45,212 nucleotides of DNA from an uncultured Fibrobacter sp. (GTDB taxonomy: Bacteria; Fibrobacterota; Fibrobacteria; Fibrobacterales; Fibrobacteraceae): positions 1 through 45,212 of the forward strand of contig CAKUTF010000021.1 of NCBI GenBank assembly GCA_934691725.1, written 5' to 3'. How positions within the stretch are numbered: the stretch's first letter is position 1; each line of letters opens with the position of its first letter. Position numbers and translations under genes: made by a program. A model generated the notes under the pieces. The model did not search any database. It was not told where the DNA came from and saw nothing but the letters and a program-made list of their open reading frames with translations. Shown in pieces: positions 25,542 through 34,718 of this stretch.

Positions 25542-25910
25542 ATGGATGAAATGCATATCAAATGCCCTCATTGTGGAAACGAAATGGAAGTTTCACTCCA
25601 AGGAAAAAAGAGCTCGATGGTCGTCTGCGTTTGCGGGCGCTGCAAGTCGCCCTTGGTTTCGCTTGACGGAGACGTCTCTGAACTTGACAGGGAGGAATTT
25701 CATTCCTTGAGAAAAAAGCTTTCCAAGATTGTCGACGCCCTTCGCGAATGCGCCGGTACGGACCGGGATCTCTTGCCGATTGTTGACCGCCACGAAGAAG
25801 TTTCCCGCGCGGAAACGAATGCCGACAGAATTTCCAAGGATGATATCGATAATCTGAAAATCGATCTGGAAACGTGCAAGGACGTTTCGGAATTTATCGA
25901 TCGCCTGTGA
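25542..25910 (+). CDS. Small zinc-ribbon protein
   Basis: A 122-residue protein. Residues 6-9 (CPHC) and a later CVCGRC form a likely zinc ribbon of the CxxC...CxxC kind. The rest is an acidic helical region (ESLRKKLSKIVDAL-like and DIDNLKIDLETCKDVSEFIDRL). I know no close family. Start: ATG at 25542; TTG at 25533 is possible. Its TGA stop overlaps the GTG start of the following helicase gene (GTGA, 25907-25910), so the two are translationally coupled and may work together on RNA. Confidence 0.78.
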   Translation: MDEMHIKCPHCGNEMEVSLQGKKSSMVVCVCGRCKSPLVSLDGDVSELDREEFHSLRKKLSKIVDALRECAGTDRDLLPIVDRHEEVSRAETNADRISKDDIDNLKIDLETCKDVSEFIDRL

Positions 25911-28900
25911 CCGCAGATTTTTCACAAGTTAAAATTGAATACCCGGATCTTCCCGTAGTCAAGAAGCGGGAAGAGTTTATCTTGCTCCTCGAAAGTCGCC
26001 AGGTGATTATCGTCAAGGCGGATACGGGTTCCGGCAAATCGACGCAGGTCCCCAAGTTCTTGCTCGAAAGCGGGATAGCTTCGAAGGGGCGGATCGGGGT
26101 GACGGAACCGAGGCGGCTCGCTGCGATGTCGATTGCTGACCGCTTGCGGGAAGAGCTTCGGGATGAAAACCTGGTTTCGACGCGAATCCGCTTTTTGGAA
26201 GAAGGCCCGAAGGATGCGCCTATCAAGGTGATGACGGACGGCATTTTGCTGCAGGAGTTTCGCAGGGACAGGCTCTTTCGGATGTATTCCGCGATTCTAA
26301 TCGATGAAGCGCACGAACGCTCCCTGAACATCGACATTCTGCTCGGAATTTTTAAATCGGTCCTTCGGGAACGTCCGGAATTTCGCCTGGTGATTGCGAG
26401 CGCGACGCTCGACGCGAAACTCTTTGAAAAGTTTTATGAAGGTTCGGCGGTTCTCGAAGCGGAAGGCAGGACATTTCCTGTCCAGGTGATCTATGCGGAT
26501 CCGCAGGAGAACGCTTCAAAAAGCAAGGGCGACTCGGGGCTTGTCGATGAGGCCCGCGACGCGATCCTTGCGTTAGAAGAATCGGGACGGGACAATCTGC
26601 TCTGCTTCTTGCCGACGGAACGCGATATCCAGGACCTCTGCGAGGAACTTCGCGAAAAGCTCGACGAGAAAAGTTTTGATATTCTCCCCCTGTTCGGGCG
26701 GATGGGACCGCAGGAACAGAAAAAGGTCTTTCGGAAGACGGAAAAAAAGCGTATTGTCCTTTCGACGAATATCGCGGAGACGTCGCTCACCATCCCCGGG
26801 ATTGCGTATGTGGTCGATACGGGAATGGCCCGGGTCTCGCGCTACAACCCGCAAACCCGCATCCAGGGACTGCCGGTGGAAAAGATTTCCCAGGCGAGCG
26901 CGCGGCAACGGACGGGTCGCGCCGGACGCGTGAAGCCCGGGGTCTGCGTGCGGCTCTATACGGAAGAGGATTTTGAAAGTCGCGAAGAGTTTACGGAACC
27001 CGAGATACGGCGTTCCAACCTTTCGAACGTGGTTCTGCAGCTGAGAAGTCTGGGCCTTTCCGTCGAGGATTTTCCGTTCATCCAGCCGCCGCCCCGGTCG
27101 GCTTTTCGCGGCGCATACAAGGCCTTGTTTGAACTGGGTGCGCTTTCGAGCGTGGAACGCGGGGCGCGCGTGACGCCTTTCGGCGCGGAAATGGCGCACC
27201 TTCCGATGGATGTCGCGCTTTCCGCGGTGCTTCTCCGGGCGAGAAATTCCGGAGTCCTGCAACCTGCGCTTATCGTCTGTTCGGCGCTTTCCATTCAGGA
27301 TCCGCGTCTTTTCCCGTCGGATGAACCGCAACGGGAAAAGGCCCGTCGGATGCACAGGTCGCTCGGCGGCCACAAGAGCGACTTTCTCACGTTTCTCGCG
27401 GAGTGGAACGCGTTTTGCCGGGAGTGGAACGGGACTACGTGGAATTCGCTTCGCAAATACTGCGAAAAGCATTTTTTGCACTTTTTGCGCTGCCGGGAAT
27501 GGATCGATCTCTATGAACAGTTTTCCCGGATTCTGAAAGCCAGGTTCGATTCCTATGTCTGCCCGTTCGATTCCTTTCACCGGGACAATCTGCATATCGC
27601 GTTGCTTGCGGGATTTCTCGGCGGCGTCGCTCGGCGGGACAGGGATAACGGCTGTTATCGCCTTGTCGGCGGTCGGGACGCCTACCTGTTTCCCGGAAGC
27701 GATCTGGCGGGGAAGTTTCCCGAGTTCGTGCTGTCGGCGGAAGTTCGCGAAACGAGCCGCGTATTTCTCACGAAGGCTGCGGAAATCCTTCCGGAATGGA
27801 TCATCAAGGTCGCGAAGGATTTTTGCACCTATCGCTGGTTCGAACCGAAATGGAATCCGGAGCGGGGCTTTGTCGAAGCGGTGGAAGAAGTTTCGTTCCG
27901 CGGAATGGTGCTTTCCCGTTCTCACCGCGTCGATTACGGACGGGTGAATCCCGAGGAAGCGGCGAGGATCTTTTTCCTCGAAGCGATTGTCGAAGGGGAC
28001 TTGCCGCGACCCTTTCCGTTTATGCAGCACAACGAGAAAGTTCTCGAGGCTCTCCGGGCGAGCGAGGTGCGCTTGCGTCGGTGGGGGCTTGCTCCGTCGG
28101 ACGATTTGCAGGTCGATTATCTGGTGGAACGCGCTCCCGGTGTCTGTTCGCTAAAGACTCTCAAGGATTTTATCGAAAAAAACTCGGACAAGGCGCTCCG
28201 CTATGAGGCATCGGACTGGATGCAGGCTTCGGAAACCGGAATGGAACATTTCGAATCGTTCCGGAACAATCCGGTCATCGCGGCGGCATACCGAAAAAAA
28301 ATCGCCTGCGCTCTCGAAGAGAAAAAGGCGGCACGGTACGGCGGAGTCGTGGAATTCCTGAAGATTCTCGATCGGCAGGTCCGCGGGGAACTGGTTTTCG
28401 ATTCGAGCAAGTCGTGGGACGGTCTTTCGCTGGAAATCCCGGCGGATTTCTTGCCGGAGCTTTCCCCTTCGGTTTTTGCCCGGGAAGTTTCTAAGTGGCG
28501 AGCCTGGATGCTTGAATCGTTTATCCGCGAACTACCCAAGTCCGAACGCAAAAATTTCGAGCGGAAAAAGGAGGATCTGGACGACCGCTTTGTCGATTTT
28601 CTGGAAAGGAATCCTTTGAAGTCTCCGATGGTTTCCCTCTACGAAGCGTTCTTGAGTTTTGGTCCTTTTGAGGGCGCGCTTCCCGTACTTAACCCGCAGA
28701 GCGAGCATCACCTGAGTCTCCATCTGTCGATTTCTGTTCCCGGAGTTTCTGAAAAATTTCCGCTGGAACTTTCTCCGGAATGGGGCGCTTGCGGATTTTT
28801 TGATAGGATTTGTCCGCTTTCCCGGAATGCTGCCCTCTCGCTTCCTGTCCTGGGTGTTTCTTACGGATGGTCTCCGGGCGCTACCCGTCCGATGAATTTC

Positions 28901-29713
28901 GCCGAAGCGAAGTTTTGGCAAGAGTTTTACCGCCGCACGCGAAATGCGAATTTGGAGGATTCTCCGCTCAAGTCCCTGTTCGAATCGCGCTTCGCTTTTT
29001 TGAACCGGAAGGATGAATCGGGATGGGCGTTGCGCTCCCTGCTCGCGATGGATGATTCGGAAAAGAAAAAATTTACGCTTGATTTTTTGGACAGGGCGCT
29101 TTCTCGCTTTGCCGGGCTGGAATTTGCCCGCTCGCACAAGGTTCGAGCTTTTTCCGATATTTCTTCTTCGCGGACAAGTCTGGAGACTACATCCCGCGAC
29201 GGCTTGATTCGCATGGTTTTCGATGCGGCTTACCTCGGCGTTTCCGCTTTTGTTCTCGCCTGGGAAAAATTTCGGGATGCGTTTGTCTGTTTTCGTCGGG
29301 GGGAAAAGGTTTCGTCTGCGGCTTTAAGCCTCGCCGCAAAACTCGCCACCGAGGAAAGTCTCTATGCCCGCTTGCGGATGATTTCCGCTTTTCTCGAACC
29401 GGAAAAGGCTTTGCCGGATTGGGAAGAACCTCTCTCTCTTCCATCGTCTAAGGCTTTCCGCGAAGCCTTTTCCCCGTACCTTTCCGGGCGTTTCCTCAAG
29501 GACTTTGAACTGAAAAATGCGAGGGAGCTGCTGTCCCGTTCCGAAAAGGCGGAGGGCGATTTGCCGAGTTTTCTGGCGAAGGTCGCGTTGCAGGTGTTGC
29601 TTGAACAGTTTGAACTTTTGCGCTTTAAACGTTCGATGCTTGCGAGCGTACCCGAAGAGCGAATCGAAAAGGACGCTTTGCTCAAGTTGCGGGACCGTTT
29701 CAAGGGGCGCTGA
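25907..29713 (+). CDS. hrpA: ATP-dependent DEAH-box RNA helicase HrpA
   Basis: A 1268-residue protein, close to the usual HrpA length of about 1300. Walker A GSGKST is at residues 41-46, DEAH at about 132-135 (LIDEAHERS), the SAT motif near 166 (IASATLDA), STNIAETSLTIPGI, and motif VI QRTGRAGR near 331. The helicase-associated and OB-fold regions follow, with a long C-terminal HrpA extension (SYGWSPGATRPMNFAEAKF). DEAH helicases of this group unwind RNA and in E. coli HrpA resolves stalled ribosomes. The start is GTG at 25907, chosen because it overlaps the upstream stop as GTGA; an earlier GTG at 25874 lies inside that gene. Confidence 0.94.
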   Translation: MTADFSQVKIEYPDLPVVKKREEFILLLESRQVIIVKADTGSGKSTQVPKFLLESGIASKGRIGVTEPRRLAAMSIADRLREELRDENLVSTRIRFLEEGPKDAPIKVMTDGILLQEFRRDRLFRMYSAILIDEAHERSLNIDILLGIFKSVLRERPEFRLVIASATLDAKLFEKFYEGSAVLEAEGRTFPVQVIYADPQENASKSKGDSGLVDEARDAILALEESGRDNLLCFLPTERDIQDLCEELREKLDEKSFDILPLFGRMGPQEQKKVFRKTEKKRIVLSTNIAETSLTIPGIAYVVDTGMARVSRYNPQTRIQGLPVEKISQASARQRTGRAGRVKPGVCVRLYTEEDFESREEFTEPEIRRSNLSNVVLQLRSLGLSVEDFPFIQPPPRSAFRGAYKALFELGALSSVERGARVTPFGAEMAHLPMDVALSAVLLRARNSGVLQPALIVCSALSIQDPRLFPSDEPQREKARRMHRSLGGHKSDFLTFLAEWNAFCREWNGTTWNSLRKYCEKHFLHFLRCREWIDLYEQFSRILKARFDSYVCPFDSFHRDNLHIALLAGFLGGVARRDRDNGCYRLVGGRDAYLFPGSDLAGKFPEFVLSAEVRETSRVFLTKAAEILPEWIIKVAKDFCTYRWFEPKWNPERGFVEAVEEVSFRGMVLSRSHRVDYGRVNPEEAARIFFLEAIVEGDLPRPFPFMQHNEKVLEALRASEVRLRRWGLAPSDDLQVDYLVERAPGVCSLKTLKDFIEKNSDKALRYEASDWMQASETGMEHFESFRNNPVIAAAYRKKIACALEEKKAARYGGVVEFLKILDRQVRGELVFDSSKSWDGLSLEIPADFLPELSPSVFAREVSKWRAWMLESFIRELPKSERKNFERKKEDLDDRFVDFLERNPLKSPMVSLYEAFLSFGPFEGALPVLNPQSEHHLSLHLSISVPGVSEKFPLELSPEWGACGFFDRICPLSRNAALSLPVLGVSYGWSPGATRPMNFAEAKFWQEFYRRTRNANLEDSPLKSLFESRFAFLNRKDESGWALRSLLAMDDSEKKKFTLDFLDRALSRFAGLEFARSHKVRAFSDISSSRTSLETTSRDGLIRMVFDAAYLGVSAFVLAWEKFRDAFVCFRRGEKVSSAALSLAAKLATEESLYARLRMISAFLEPEKALPDWEEPLSLPSSKAFREAFSPYLSGRFLKDFELKNARELLSRSEKAEGDLPSFLAKVALQVLLEQFELLRFKRSMLASVPEERIEKDALLKLRDRFKGR

Positions 29714-29740
29714 ATTGCAAAATTTTCTAATTTGTGGACG

Positions 29741-30550
29741 ATGCGTTTTTTTCTGCTTTCTTTTCTTTCCGTGCTTTGCGTGGTGTCTTGTAAAAATTTG
29801 GGCGAAAGTTCCGATCCGACGCTTGCGCGCGTGGAAAATTCTGAACTGAAGCTTTCCTGGTTGAACGAAAATGGAAACTGGGACTCGCTCCCGTTTGAAG
29901 CCCGGATGGAGCTGGTCGAAAACTGGGTGAATCGTGAATCGGTCTATGAACGCGCCTTGGCTGACGGCATCGGAGATATGCCGGAAGTGAAGCGTCTTTT
30001 GGATGACGCCAAAAAGAAAATCGTTCTCGGAGCGTATTTTGCGCAGGTGACGGATACGCTCTCGACTTTGGAATCCGATGTCGCGGCCTATTACGACGAG
30101 CATCCCGGACAGTTTGCCTTCGACGCGAACGTCTATGATGTAGCGGTCATTACTTACACGAGCGGTTCGACGGCATGGAAATATTACGGCCCGATGGCGA
30201 AGAAGACTGTCCTCGCAAAGCCCGAAAAGAACTGGCTGGTCCGGGATGTGGAAAGTTTTGATTCGGTGACCGCTTTCCCGCTGGATTGCCCGGCTGTCGA
30301 TCTGGGGACGCTCTCTGTCGGAAAGATTACGCCACCGAAGACATGCGGGAAAAATCTCAAGAGTGTCATCGTCATGTCCAAAGTGGATTCGGGAACTGTC
30401 CGTCCGTTTGCGGATGTCGCGGACCTTGCACGAACCCTTGCGGCAAATGCCAAACGCAAAAAATTTATCGCGGCGTTTAAGGATTCCGTGAAGAAAAGGC
30501 AGGCGATTTTTATCTATCCCGAAGAGATTTCCAAATCCGCAACCCATTGA
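29741..30550 (+). CDS. PpiC/SurA-like periplasmic lipoprotein
   Basis: A 269-residue lipoprotein. The signal peptide ends in CVVSC, with Cys18 lipidated. The region LPFEARMELVENWVNRESVYERAL and the later VAAYYDEHPGQFAFDANVY resemble the N-terminal chaperone part of SurA/PpiC/PrsA proteins, where a helical domain precedes a rotamase domain. The following domain is divergent and may lack peptidyl-prolyl isomerase activity. It directly precedes a two-domain SurA, with 6 bases between them, so the two probably act together in outer-membrane protein folding. ATG at 29741 is preferred because it starts the signal peptide. Confidence 0.72.
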   Translation: MRFFLLSFLSVLCVVSCKNLGESSDPTLARVENSELKLSWLNENGNWDSLPFEARMELVENWVNRESVYERALADGIGDMPEVKRLLDDAKKKIVLGAYFAQVTDTLSTLESDVAAYYDEHPGQFAFDANVYDVAVITYTSGSTAWKYYGPMAKKTVLAKPEKNWLVRDVESFDSVTAFPLDCPAVDLGTLSVGKITPPKTCGKNLKSVIVMSKVDSGTVRPFADVADLARTLAANAKRKKFIAAFKDSVKKRQAIFIYPEEISKSATH

Positions 30551-30556
30551 GTTTCT

Positions 30557-31840
30557 ATGAAAAAAACATTCAGCTTCGTTTCCGTTCTTTTTTTGACTGC
30601 GTCCCTTTTTGCCGCTCCGGAACTTTTTGAGTCCATCGCGGCGATTGTTGACGGAAAGCCCATCATGCGTTCCGAAGTGATGGAAAATCTCTACCAGTTC
30701 CAGAATTCGGCGGAAGCGTCCAAGATGTCCGAAAAGGAGCAGGTCGCTTTTGTCCTTGACAAATTGATAGACGACAAGGTCCTGCTTTCGCGGGTCGACA
30801 GGGATTCCATCCAGGTCACGGACGAAGATGTCGAATTGCGCGTTTCCCAGCATTTGCAGAACCTGGCGGCACGTCAAAACATCAGCATGGAAATTCTCGA
30901 ACGGGCGATTCGTGCGCAGCTCGGGATGAGCATGGCGCAATACCGGGAAAATCTCGGCAAGCAGATTCGCGAGCAGATGACGATCGGGCGGATTCGGCAA
31001 AAGTACGCCGGCGGAATCAAGCCTACCCGCAAGGAAGTCTCCGAGTTTTATGAGCACTACAAGGATTCCATCCCGCGCCAGTACAATTGCATGCGCCTTT
31101 CCCATATCGCATTGAAGATCGAACCCGATTCGCTTGTCGTGGATTCGGTACGGCGCGAAGCGGAACTGCTGATCGATTCTCTAGACCACGGCATGATGTG
31201 GGAAGTCCTTGCGAAAAATCATTCCCAGGATTCTACGGCGAGCAAGGGCGGCGACATCGGGTATTTCCAGAAAGGGCTTCTGGATCCTGTCTATGAGCGA
31301 GCCATCAAGACCGTAGGCAACGGGGAATATACGCCAAGTCCGGTAAAGACCGATCGAGGCTGGACGATTATCCGGGTCATCGGGCGGAAGGAAGATGGCG
31401 TCCGCACGGCGATGATTCTTTTGCAGACCGTTCCGACGGCTGCGGATTCGAACCGCGTGTTGAAATTTGCGGATTCGCTACGCACCGCCTTGACATCGGA
31501 TTCGCTTTTTGCCGAAGCCGCCAAAAAGTTCAGTGCGGACAAGGAGACGAATTTCAACGGGGGAAATCTCGGCTGGCTGGAAAAAACGGATGTCGATACG
31601 CTGTTTCTGCCGGTGCTCTCCAACCTTTCCGTGGGCGAAGTTTCGGAACCGTTCCTTGCGGGAAATGAATACCACCTGCTCCGCCTAGAAGACCTGAAGC
31701 AGGTTCGCGACTACACGCTCGAAGACGACTATATGAAAATCGAGATGTTCGCCATCAACTATATGGAAGACAGGAAACTCCGGGAATTTGTCAAGAAGTG
31801 GCGCGACGAAGTGCATATTGAAATTCGCATGAAGGATTGA
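30557..31840 (+). CDS. surA: SurA-like periplasmic peptidyl-prolyl cis-trans isomerase
   Basis: A 427-residue exported chaperone. The signal peptide ends SLFAAPE. The SurA N-terminal region begins FESIAAIVDGKPIMRSEV and continues through AFVLDKLIDDKVLLSRVDRD. Two parvulin domains follow: the first around residues 175-275 (SHIALKIEPDS, GGDIGYFQKG, PVKTDRGWTIIRV), the second around 290-390 (ILLQTVPTAAD, GGNLGWLEK, FLAGNEYHLLRLEDL). SurA delivers unfolded outer-membrane proteins to BAM. It sits 6 bases after the SurA-like lipoprotein and 5 bases before ftsE. Confidence 0.9.
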   Translation: MKKTFSFVSVLFLTASLFAAPELFESIAAIVDGKPIMRSEVMENLYQFQNSAEASKMSEKEQVAFVLDKLIDDKVLLSRVDRDSIQVTDEDVELRVSQHLQNLAARQNISMEILERAIRAQLGMSMAQYRENLGKQIREQMTIGRIRQKYAGGIKPTRKEVSEFYEHYKDSIPRQYNCMRLSHIALKIEPDSLVVDSVRREAELLIDSLDHGMMWEVLAKNHSQDSTASKGGDIGYFQKGLLDPVYERAIKTVGNGEYTPSPVKTDRGWTIIRVIGRKEDGVRTAMILLQTVPTAADSNRVLKFADSLRTALTSDSLFAEAAKKFSADKETNFNGGNLGWLEKTDVDTLFLPVLSNLSVGEVSEPFLAGNEYHLLRLEDLKQVRDYTLEDDYMKIEMFAINYMEDRKLREFVKKWRDEVHIEIRMKD

Positions 31841-31845
31841 TTTCC

Positions 31846-32535
31846 ATGATCCAGTTCCTGCATGTGACAAAAACCTACGAGGACAACTGGAAGGCTTTGT
31901 CCGATGTAACGCTTCGCATCGGGCAGGGGGAATTTGTCTTTCTGACGGGACACAGCGGGGCCGGAAAATCGACCCTTCTCAAGCTTATCTACATGGACGA
32001 ACGACCGGATGCGTTTCACGGTGGCGAAGTCATGGTGCAGTTTTCAAAGGATATCGTCTTTGATTCCAAGACAGCGACGGAATCGGATGTCCAGGAGCTT
32101 CGGCGTCGCATCGGAATCGTCTTCCAGGATTTCAAGCTCTTGCCGGATAGAAATGTCTTTGAAAATGTCGCGTTGGCATTGCGGGTTACGGGGACGCCTC
32201 CGAAACAGCTGAACGCAAAGGTTTTCGATGCGCTTTCGCTGGTGGGAATTTCCCAGAAAAGGCTTTCCATGCCTTATACGCTTTCGGGCGGCGAACAGCA
32301 GCGCGTTGCCATTGCCCGGGCGATGGTGCACAATCCCTACCTGATTCTCGCTGACGAACCGACGGGAAACCTGGACCCGGAAAATGCGCGGGAAGTTTTT
32401 GAAATCTTTAAGGAAATCAACGCGCGGGGAACGACGGTTCTCATGGCGACGCACAATCCGGATTTTTACCTGAACAGTCCCTTTCGCCGTTTGACGCTTT
32501 CGCACGGCGTGTTGCAGAACCGGGATATTCTTTAG
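31846..32535 (+). CDS. ftsE: Cell-division ABC ATPase FtsE
   Basis: A 229-residue ABC ATPase. The FtsE hallmark Walker A, FLTGHSGAGKSTLLKLI, covers residues 32-48; the ABC signature LSGGEQQRVAIARAM and Walker B LILADEPTGNLDPE follow. FtsE pairs with FtsX in the inner membrane to control septal peptidoglycan hydrolases. The ATG at 31846 is chosen over an in-frame TTG at 31837 because the conserved N-terminus (MIQFLHVTKTY) begins there. No ftsX follows: the next gene is on the opposite strand and begins at the adjacent base, so the partner must lie elsewhere. Confidence 0.93.
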   Translation: MIQFLHVTKTYEDNWKALSDVTLRIGQGEFVFLTGHSGAGKSTLLKLIYMDERPDAFHGGEVMVQFSKDIVFDSKTATESDVQELRRRIGIVFQDFKLLPDRNVFENVALALRVTGTPPKQLNAKVFDALSLVGISQKRLSMPYTLSGGEQQRVAIARAMVHNPYLILADEPTGNLDPENAREVFEIFKEINARGTTVLMATHNPDFYLNSPFRRLTLSHGVLQNRDIL

Positions 32536-33399
32536 CTAGTAAATGTCGATTTCCGTGGGAATCTCAGCGTGAATTTTTTTGGCGACTTCCATGAAGAACG
32601 GCTTTTCTATCGGGTGGACATCGGGAAGCGCCGTGTGGCGGACTACACCGTAGAGCTGGATGCCGAGCAGATTCTGCGGGCAGGAACGATAGATGCTCTT
32701 TAGCCGGTTTACGTATAAATTAATTTCCGCTTCATCGGGAAATTCGGAGCCGATTTGGCAGAGCATCGTCTGAACCCGAATCGGAAATTTTTTGACGGTC
32801 GCTTCGATGTTTTTCTGTATCTTTTCGAGAGGGACGCGGGAACGGCTGATCTTTTGATACCAGGATTCGCTGCCTGCGTCGAGCTTTGCCCAGATTTCGC
32901 CCTTTTTCTCGGTGAGAAGTCCTAGACCTTTTTGGACGTTTGGCCTGTCGAGAAGCGTCGAATTGGTGATGAGCGTAAGTTGCAAGGGATAGCGACTATA
33001 TTTGTCCTGGATCTTTCGCATCAGACGGCAGACTTCCGAAAATTCCGGAGCCATTGTACTTTCGCCGTCCCCCGAAAGACAGATATCCTTGATTTCCCGC
33101 TTTTCTTCTTCGACATTTCGGAAAGAGGAAAAATCGGCAAGGCCGTTTTGTTCGTAGGCGGCGATGATGTTCTCGATTTCCGTTTCGATTCGGGGTATGT
33201 CGATTTTTTCTTTTGGCCCGGGAATCGTTCGATCGACCTGGCAGTAGGCGCAACTAAAATTGCAGTGCTTGTCGAGATTGAGGTTGATGCCGATCGATAA
33301 TCCTTTTGCCCGGCGGCTGATGACCGGGTAAACCCAGAGGTTCTGTTTCCAGAGCCGCGAATGATCGCTCCAGGCTTTTTCTAGTGCTTCTTCACTCAT
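32536..33399 (-). CDS. Radical SAM protein
   Basis: A 287-residue radical SAM enzyme. The iron-sulfur cluster motif CxxxCxxC is C46-NFS-C50-AY-C53, preceded by GLSIGINLNLDKH. The GxGE-like SAM-binding strand is LSGDGEST near residue 110. The C-terminal half carries the conserved NLLGIQLYGVVRHTALPDVHP. It resembles the poorly characterised radical SAM/YfkAB-like proteins, and no substrate can be named. It is convergent with ftsE with no gap and divergent from folC. Confidence 0.85.
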   Translation of the reverse strand: MSEEALEKAWSDHSRLWKQNLWVYPVISRRAKGLSIGINLNLDKHCNFSCAYCQVDRTIPGPKEKIDIPRIETEIENIIAAYEQNGLADFSSFRNVEEEKREIKDICLSGDGESTMAPEFSEVCRLMRKIQDKYSRYPLQLTLITNSTLLDRPNVQKGLGLLTEKKGEIWAKLDAGSESWYQKISRSRVPLEKIQKNIEATVKKFPIRVQTMLCQIGSEFPDEAEINLYVNRLKSIYRSCPQNLLGIQLYGVVRHTALPDVHPIEKPFFMEVAKKIHAEIPTEIDIY

Positions 33400-33429
33400 A
33401 GAATCTCGCTTGTTTTCTTTAATGTTAGC

Positions 33430-33442
33430 TAAATTTTAAACG
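33430..33442 (+). promoter_or_regulatory. Promoter -10 box for folC, probable leaderless start
   Basis: TAAATT at 33430-33435 lies seven bases before the ATG at 33443, with no ribosome-binding site. The arrangement matches those before der and the gene at 16138. Confidence 0.4.
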
Positions 33443-34705
33443 ATGAAAAATTTCGGCATTGAATATCTCCATTCCTTGGCGCCTTTGGGAATGACGGGCG
33501 ACCTGAAGAATATGGAAAAGTTGTTGGATGCCTTTGGACATCCGGAAAAGAAATTTCAAACGGTTCATGTTGTCGGTACGGACGGAAAGGGTTCTACGGC
33601 GTTTTATCTTTCGAACATCCTTTCCGCACATGGCGTTTCCGCGGGGCTTTATACAAGTCCGCATTTGGTGAATGTTCGGGAACGGATTCGCATCGATGGA
33701 AATCCCGTTCCCGAGGAAGATTTTGACCGCTTGATGCAAAAGGTTCGGGATGCCTCCGAATCGCTGCAGCTGCGCGTCTCGTTTTTTGAAGCGCTTACGC
33801 TAGCCTGTTTTCTGTTCTTTGCCGAAAGGCGTGTCGGTTGCGCGGTCATCGAAGCGGGACTTGGCGGCAGGCTGGATTCGACGCGGACCGCTTGCGGAAA
33901 GCGGGGTATTCTCACGAGCATCGGTCTTGAACATACGGAACTTCTCGGTAGGACGGAAAAGGATATCTTGCGGGAAAAGCTGGGAATCCTCGCTCCGGAT
34001 GCGACTATTTTTGTCGGGAAAATCGGAGCGGAACTTATCCGGTTTGCCAAGGAATTTGTACGGAAAATTTCGGCAACGTTGGTTTGTCCGGAGACAATTG
34101 AAAACCTAGATGTCCCGAACCCCGGACTTCATTATATAGAAAACGCTTCGCTTTCGTTTGCCGTGGCAAAGGATTTTTTAAAAGACCGGTTCGACGAGAA
34201 TACGGCAAGGAATGCGCTCAAGAAATCCCTGTGGGCCGGGAGAATGCAGAAGCTTGTCGATGCGGACGGAAAATTCTGCTGGCTCTTGGACGGCGCCCAC
34301 AATCCCCATGCCGTTAAGCGGCTTTCGGAATCGCTCGACTTGTATTATCCGCAAAGAAAATTCCATTGTGTGTTCGGGGCCTTAAAGGACAAGGCTATTG
34401 AAGAAATGATCCGGCTTTTAAAACCGCACATTTCCGTTTGGCACGTGACGCGGACGCCTTATGAGCGTTTTCGTGAAATCGAAGACGTTTGTGCGGAGCT
34501 GGAATCTTTTGGATGCCGGGTGGGAATTTCCGCACCGCTATCCGAAAGTTTTTTAGAGTCGGTTCGGGACGAGTCGGAAAATTTTCCCGTTCTTGTCACC
34601 GGGTCGCTCTACATGATCGGGGGCTGTATCAATCTTTTGAAAAATCGGTTTGAAGGGTTGAAGTTCTTTCGGGACATGGAAATGTCCGAGAGCGAAACGC
34701 ATTGA
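33443..34705 (+). CDS. folC: Folylpolyglutamate synthase / dihydrofolate synthase
   Basis: A 420-residue Mur-ligase-fold enzyme that adds glutamate to dihydropteroate and tetrahydrofolate. The P-loop VGTDGKGSTAF is at residues 45-55, LYTSPHLVNVRERIRI near 70, and GCAVIEAGLGGRLDSTR and LTSIGLEHTELLG are standard. The C-terminal domain has LLDGAHNPHAVKRL. Length agrees with the family. pth follows 13 bases later on the same strand. There is no Shine-Dalgarno sequence, so it is probably read from a leaderless mRNA. Confidence 0.95.
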   Translation: MKNFGIEYLHSLAPLGMTGDLKNMEKLLDAFGHPEKKFQTVHVVGTDGKGSTAFYLSNILSAHGVSAGLYTSPHLVNVRERIRIDGNPVPEEDFDRLMQKVRDASESLQLRVSFFEALTLACFLFFAERRVGCAVIEAGLGGRLDSTRTACGKRGILTSIGLEHTELLGRTEKDILREKLGILAPDATIFVGKIGAELIRFAKEFVRKISATLVCPETIENLDVPNPGLHYIENASLSFAVAKDFLKDRFDENTARNALKKSLWAGRMQKLVDADGKFCWLLDGAHNPHAVKRLSESLDLYYPQRKFHCVFGALKDKAIEEMIRLLKPHISVWHVTRTPYERFREIEDVCAELESFGCRVGISAPLSESFLESVRDESENFPVLVTGSLYMIGGCINLLKNRFEGLKFFRDMEMSESETH

Positions 34706-34718
34706 ACGAGGGGAATTT

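Noticed and set aside
23988..25571. Long open frame on the minus strand across the small envelope genes
   Set aside because: It runs antisense to three well-supported plus-strand genes with ribosome sites, and its product has Arg/His-rich low-complexity composition with no motif.
26573..28030. 485-codon open frame opposite hrpA
   Set aside because: Antisense to the helicase core; no recognisable family.
29324..31105. 593-codon open frame on the minus strand opposite hrpA and surA
   Set aside because: Shadow of strong codon bias in the opposite genes; no domain and no ribosome-binding site.
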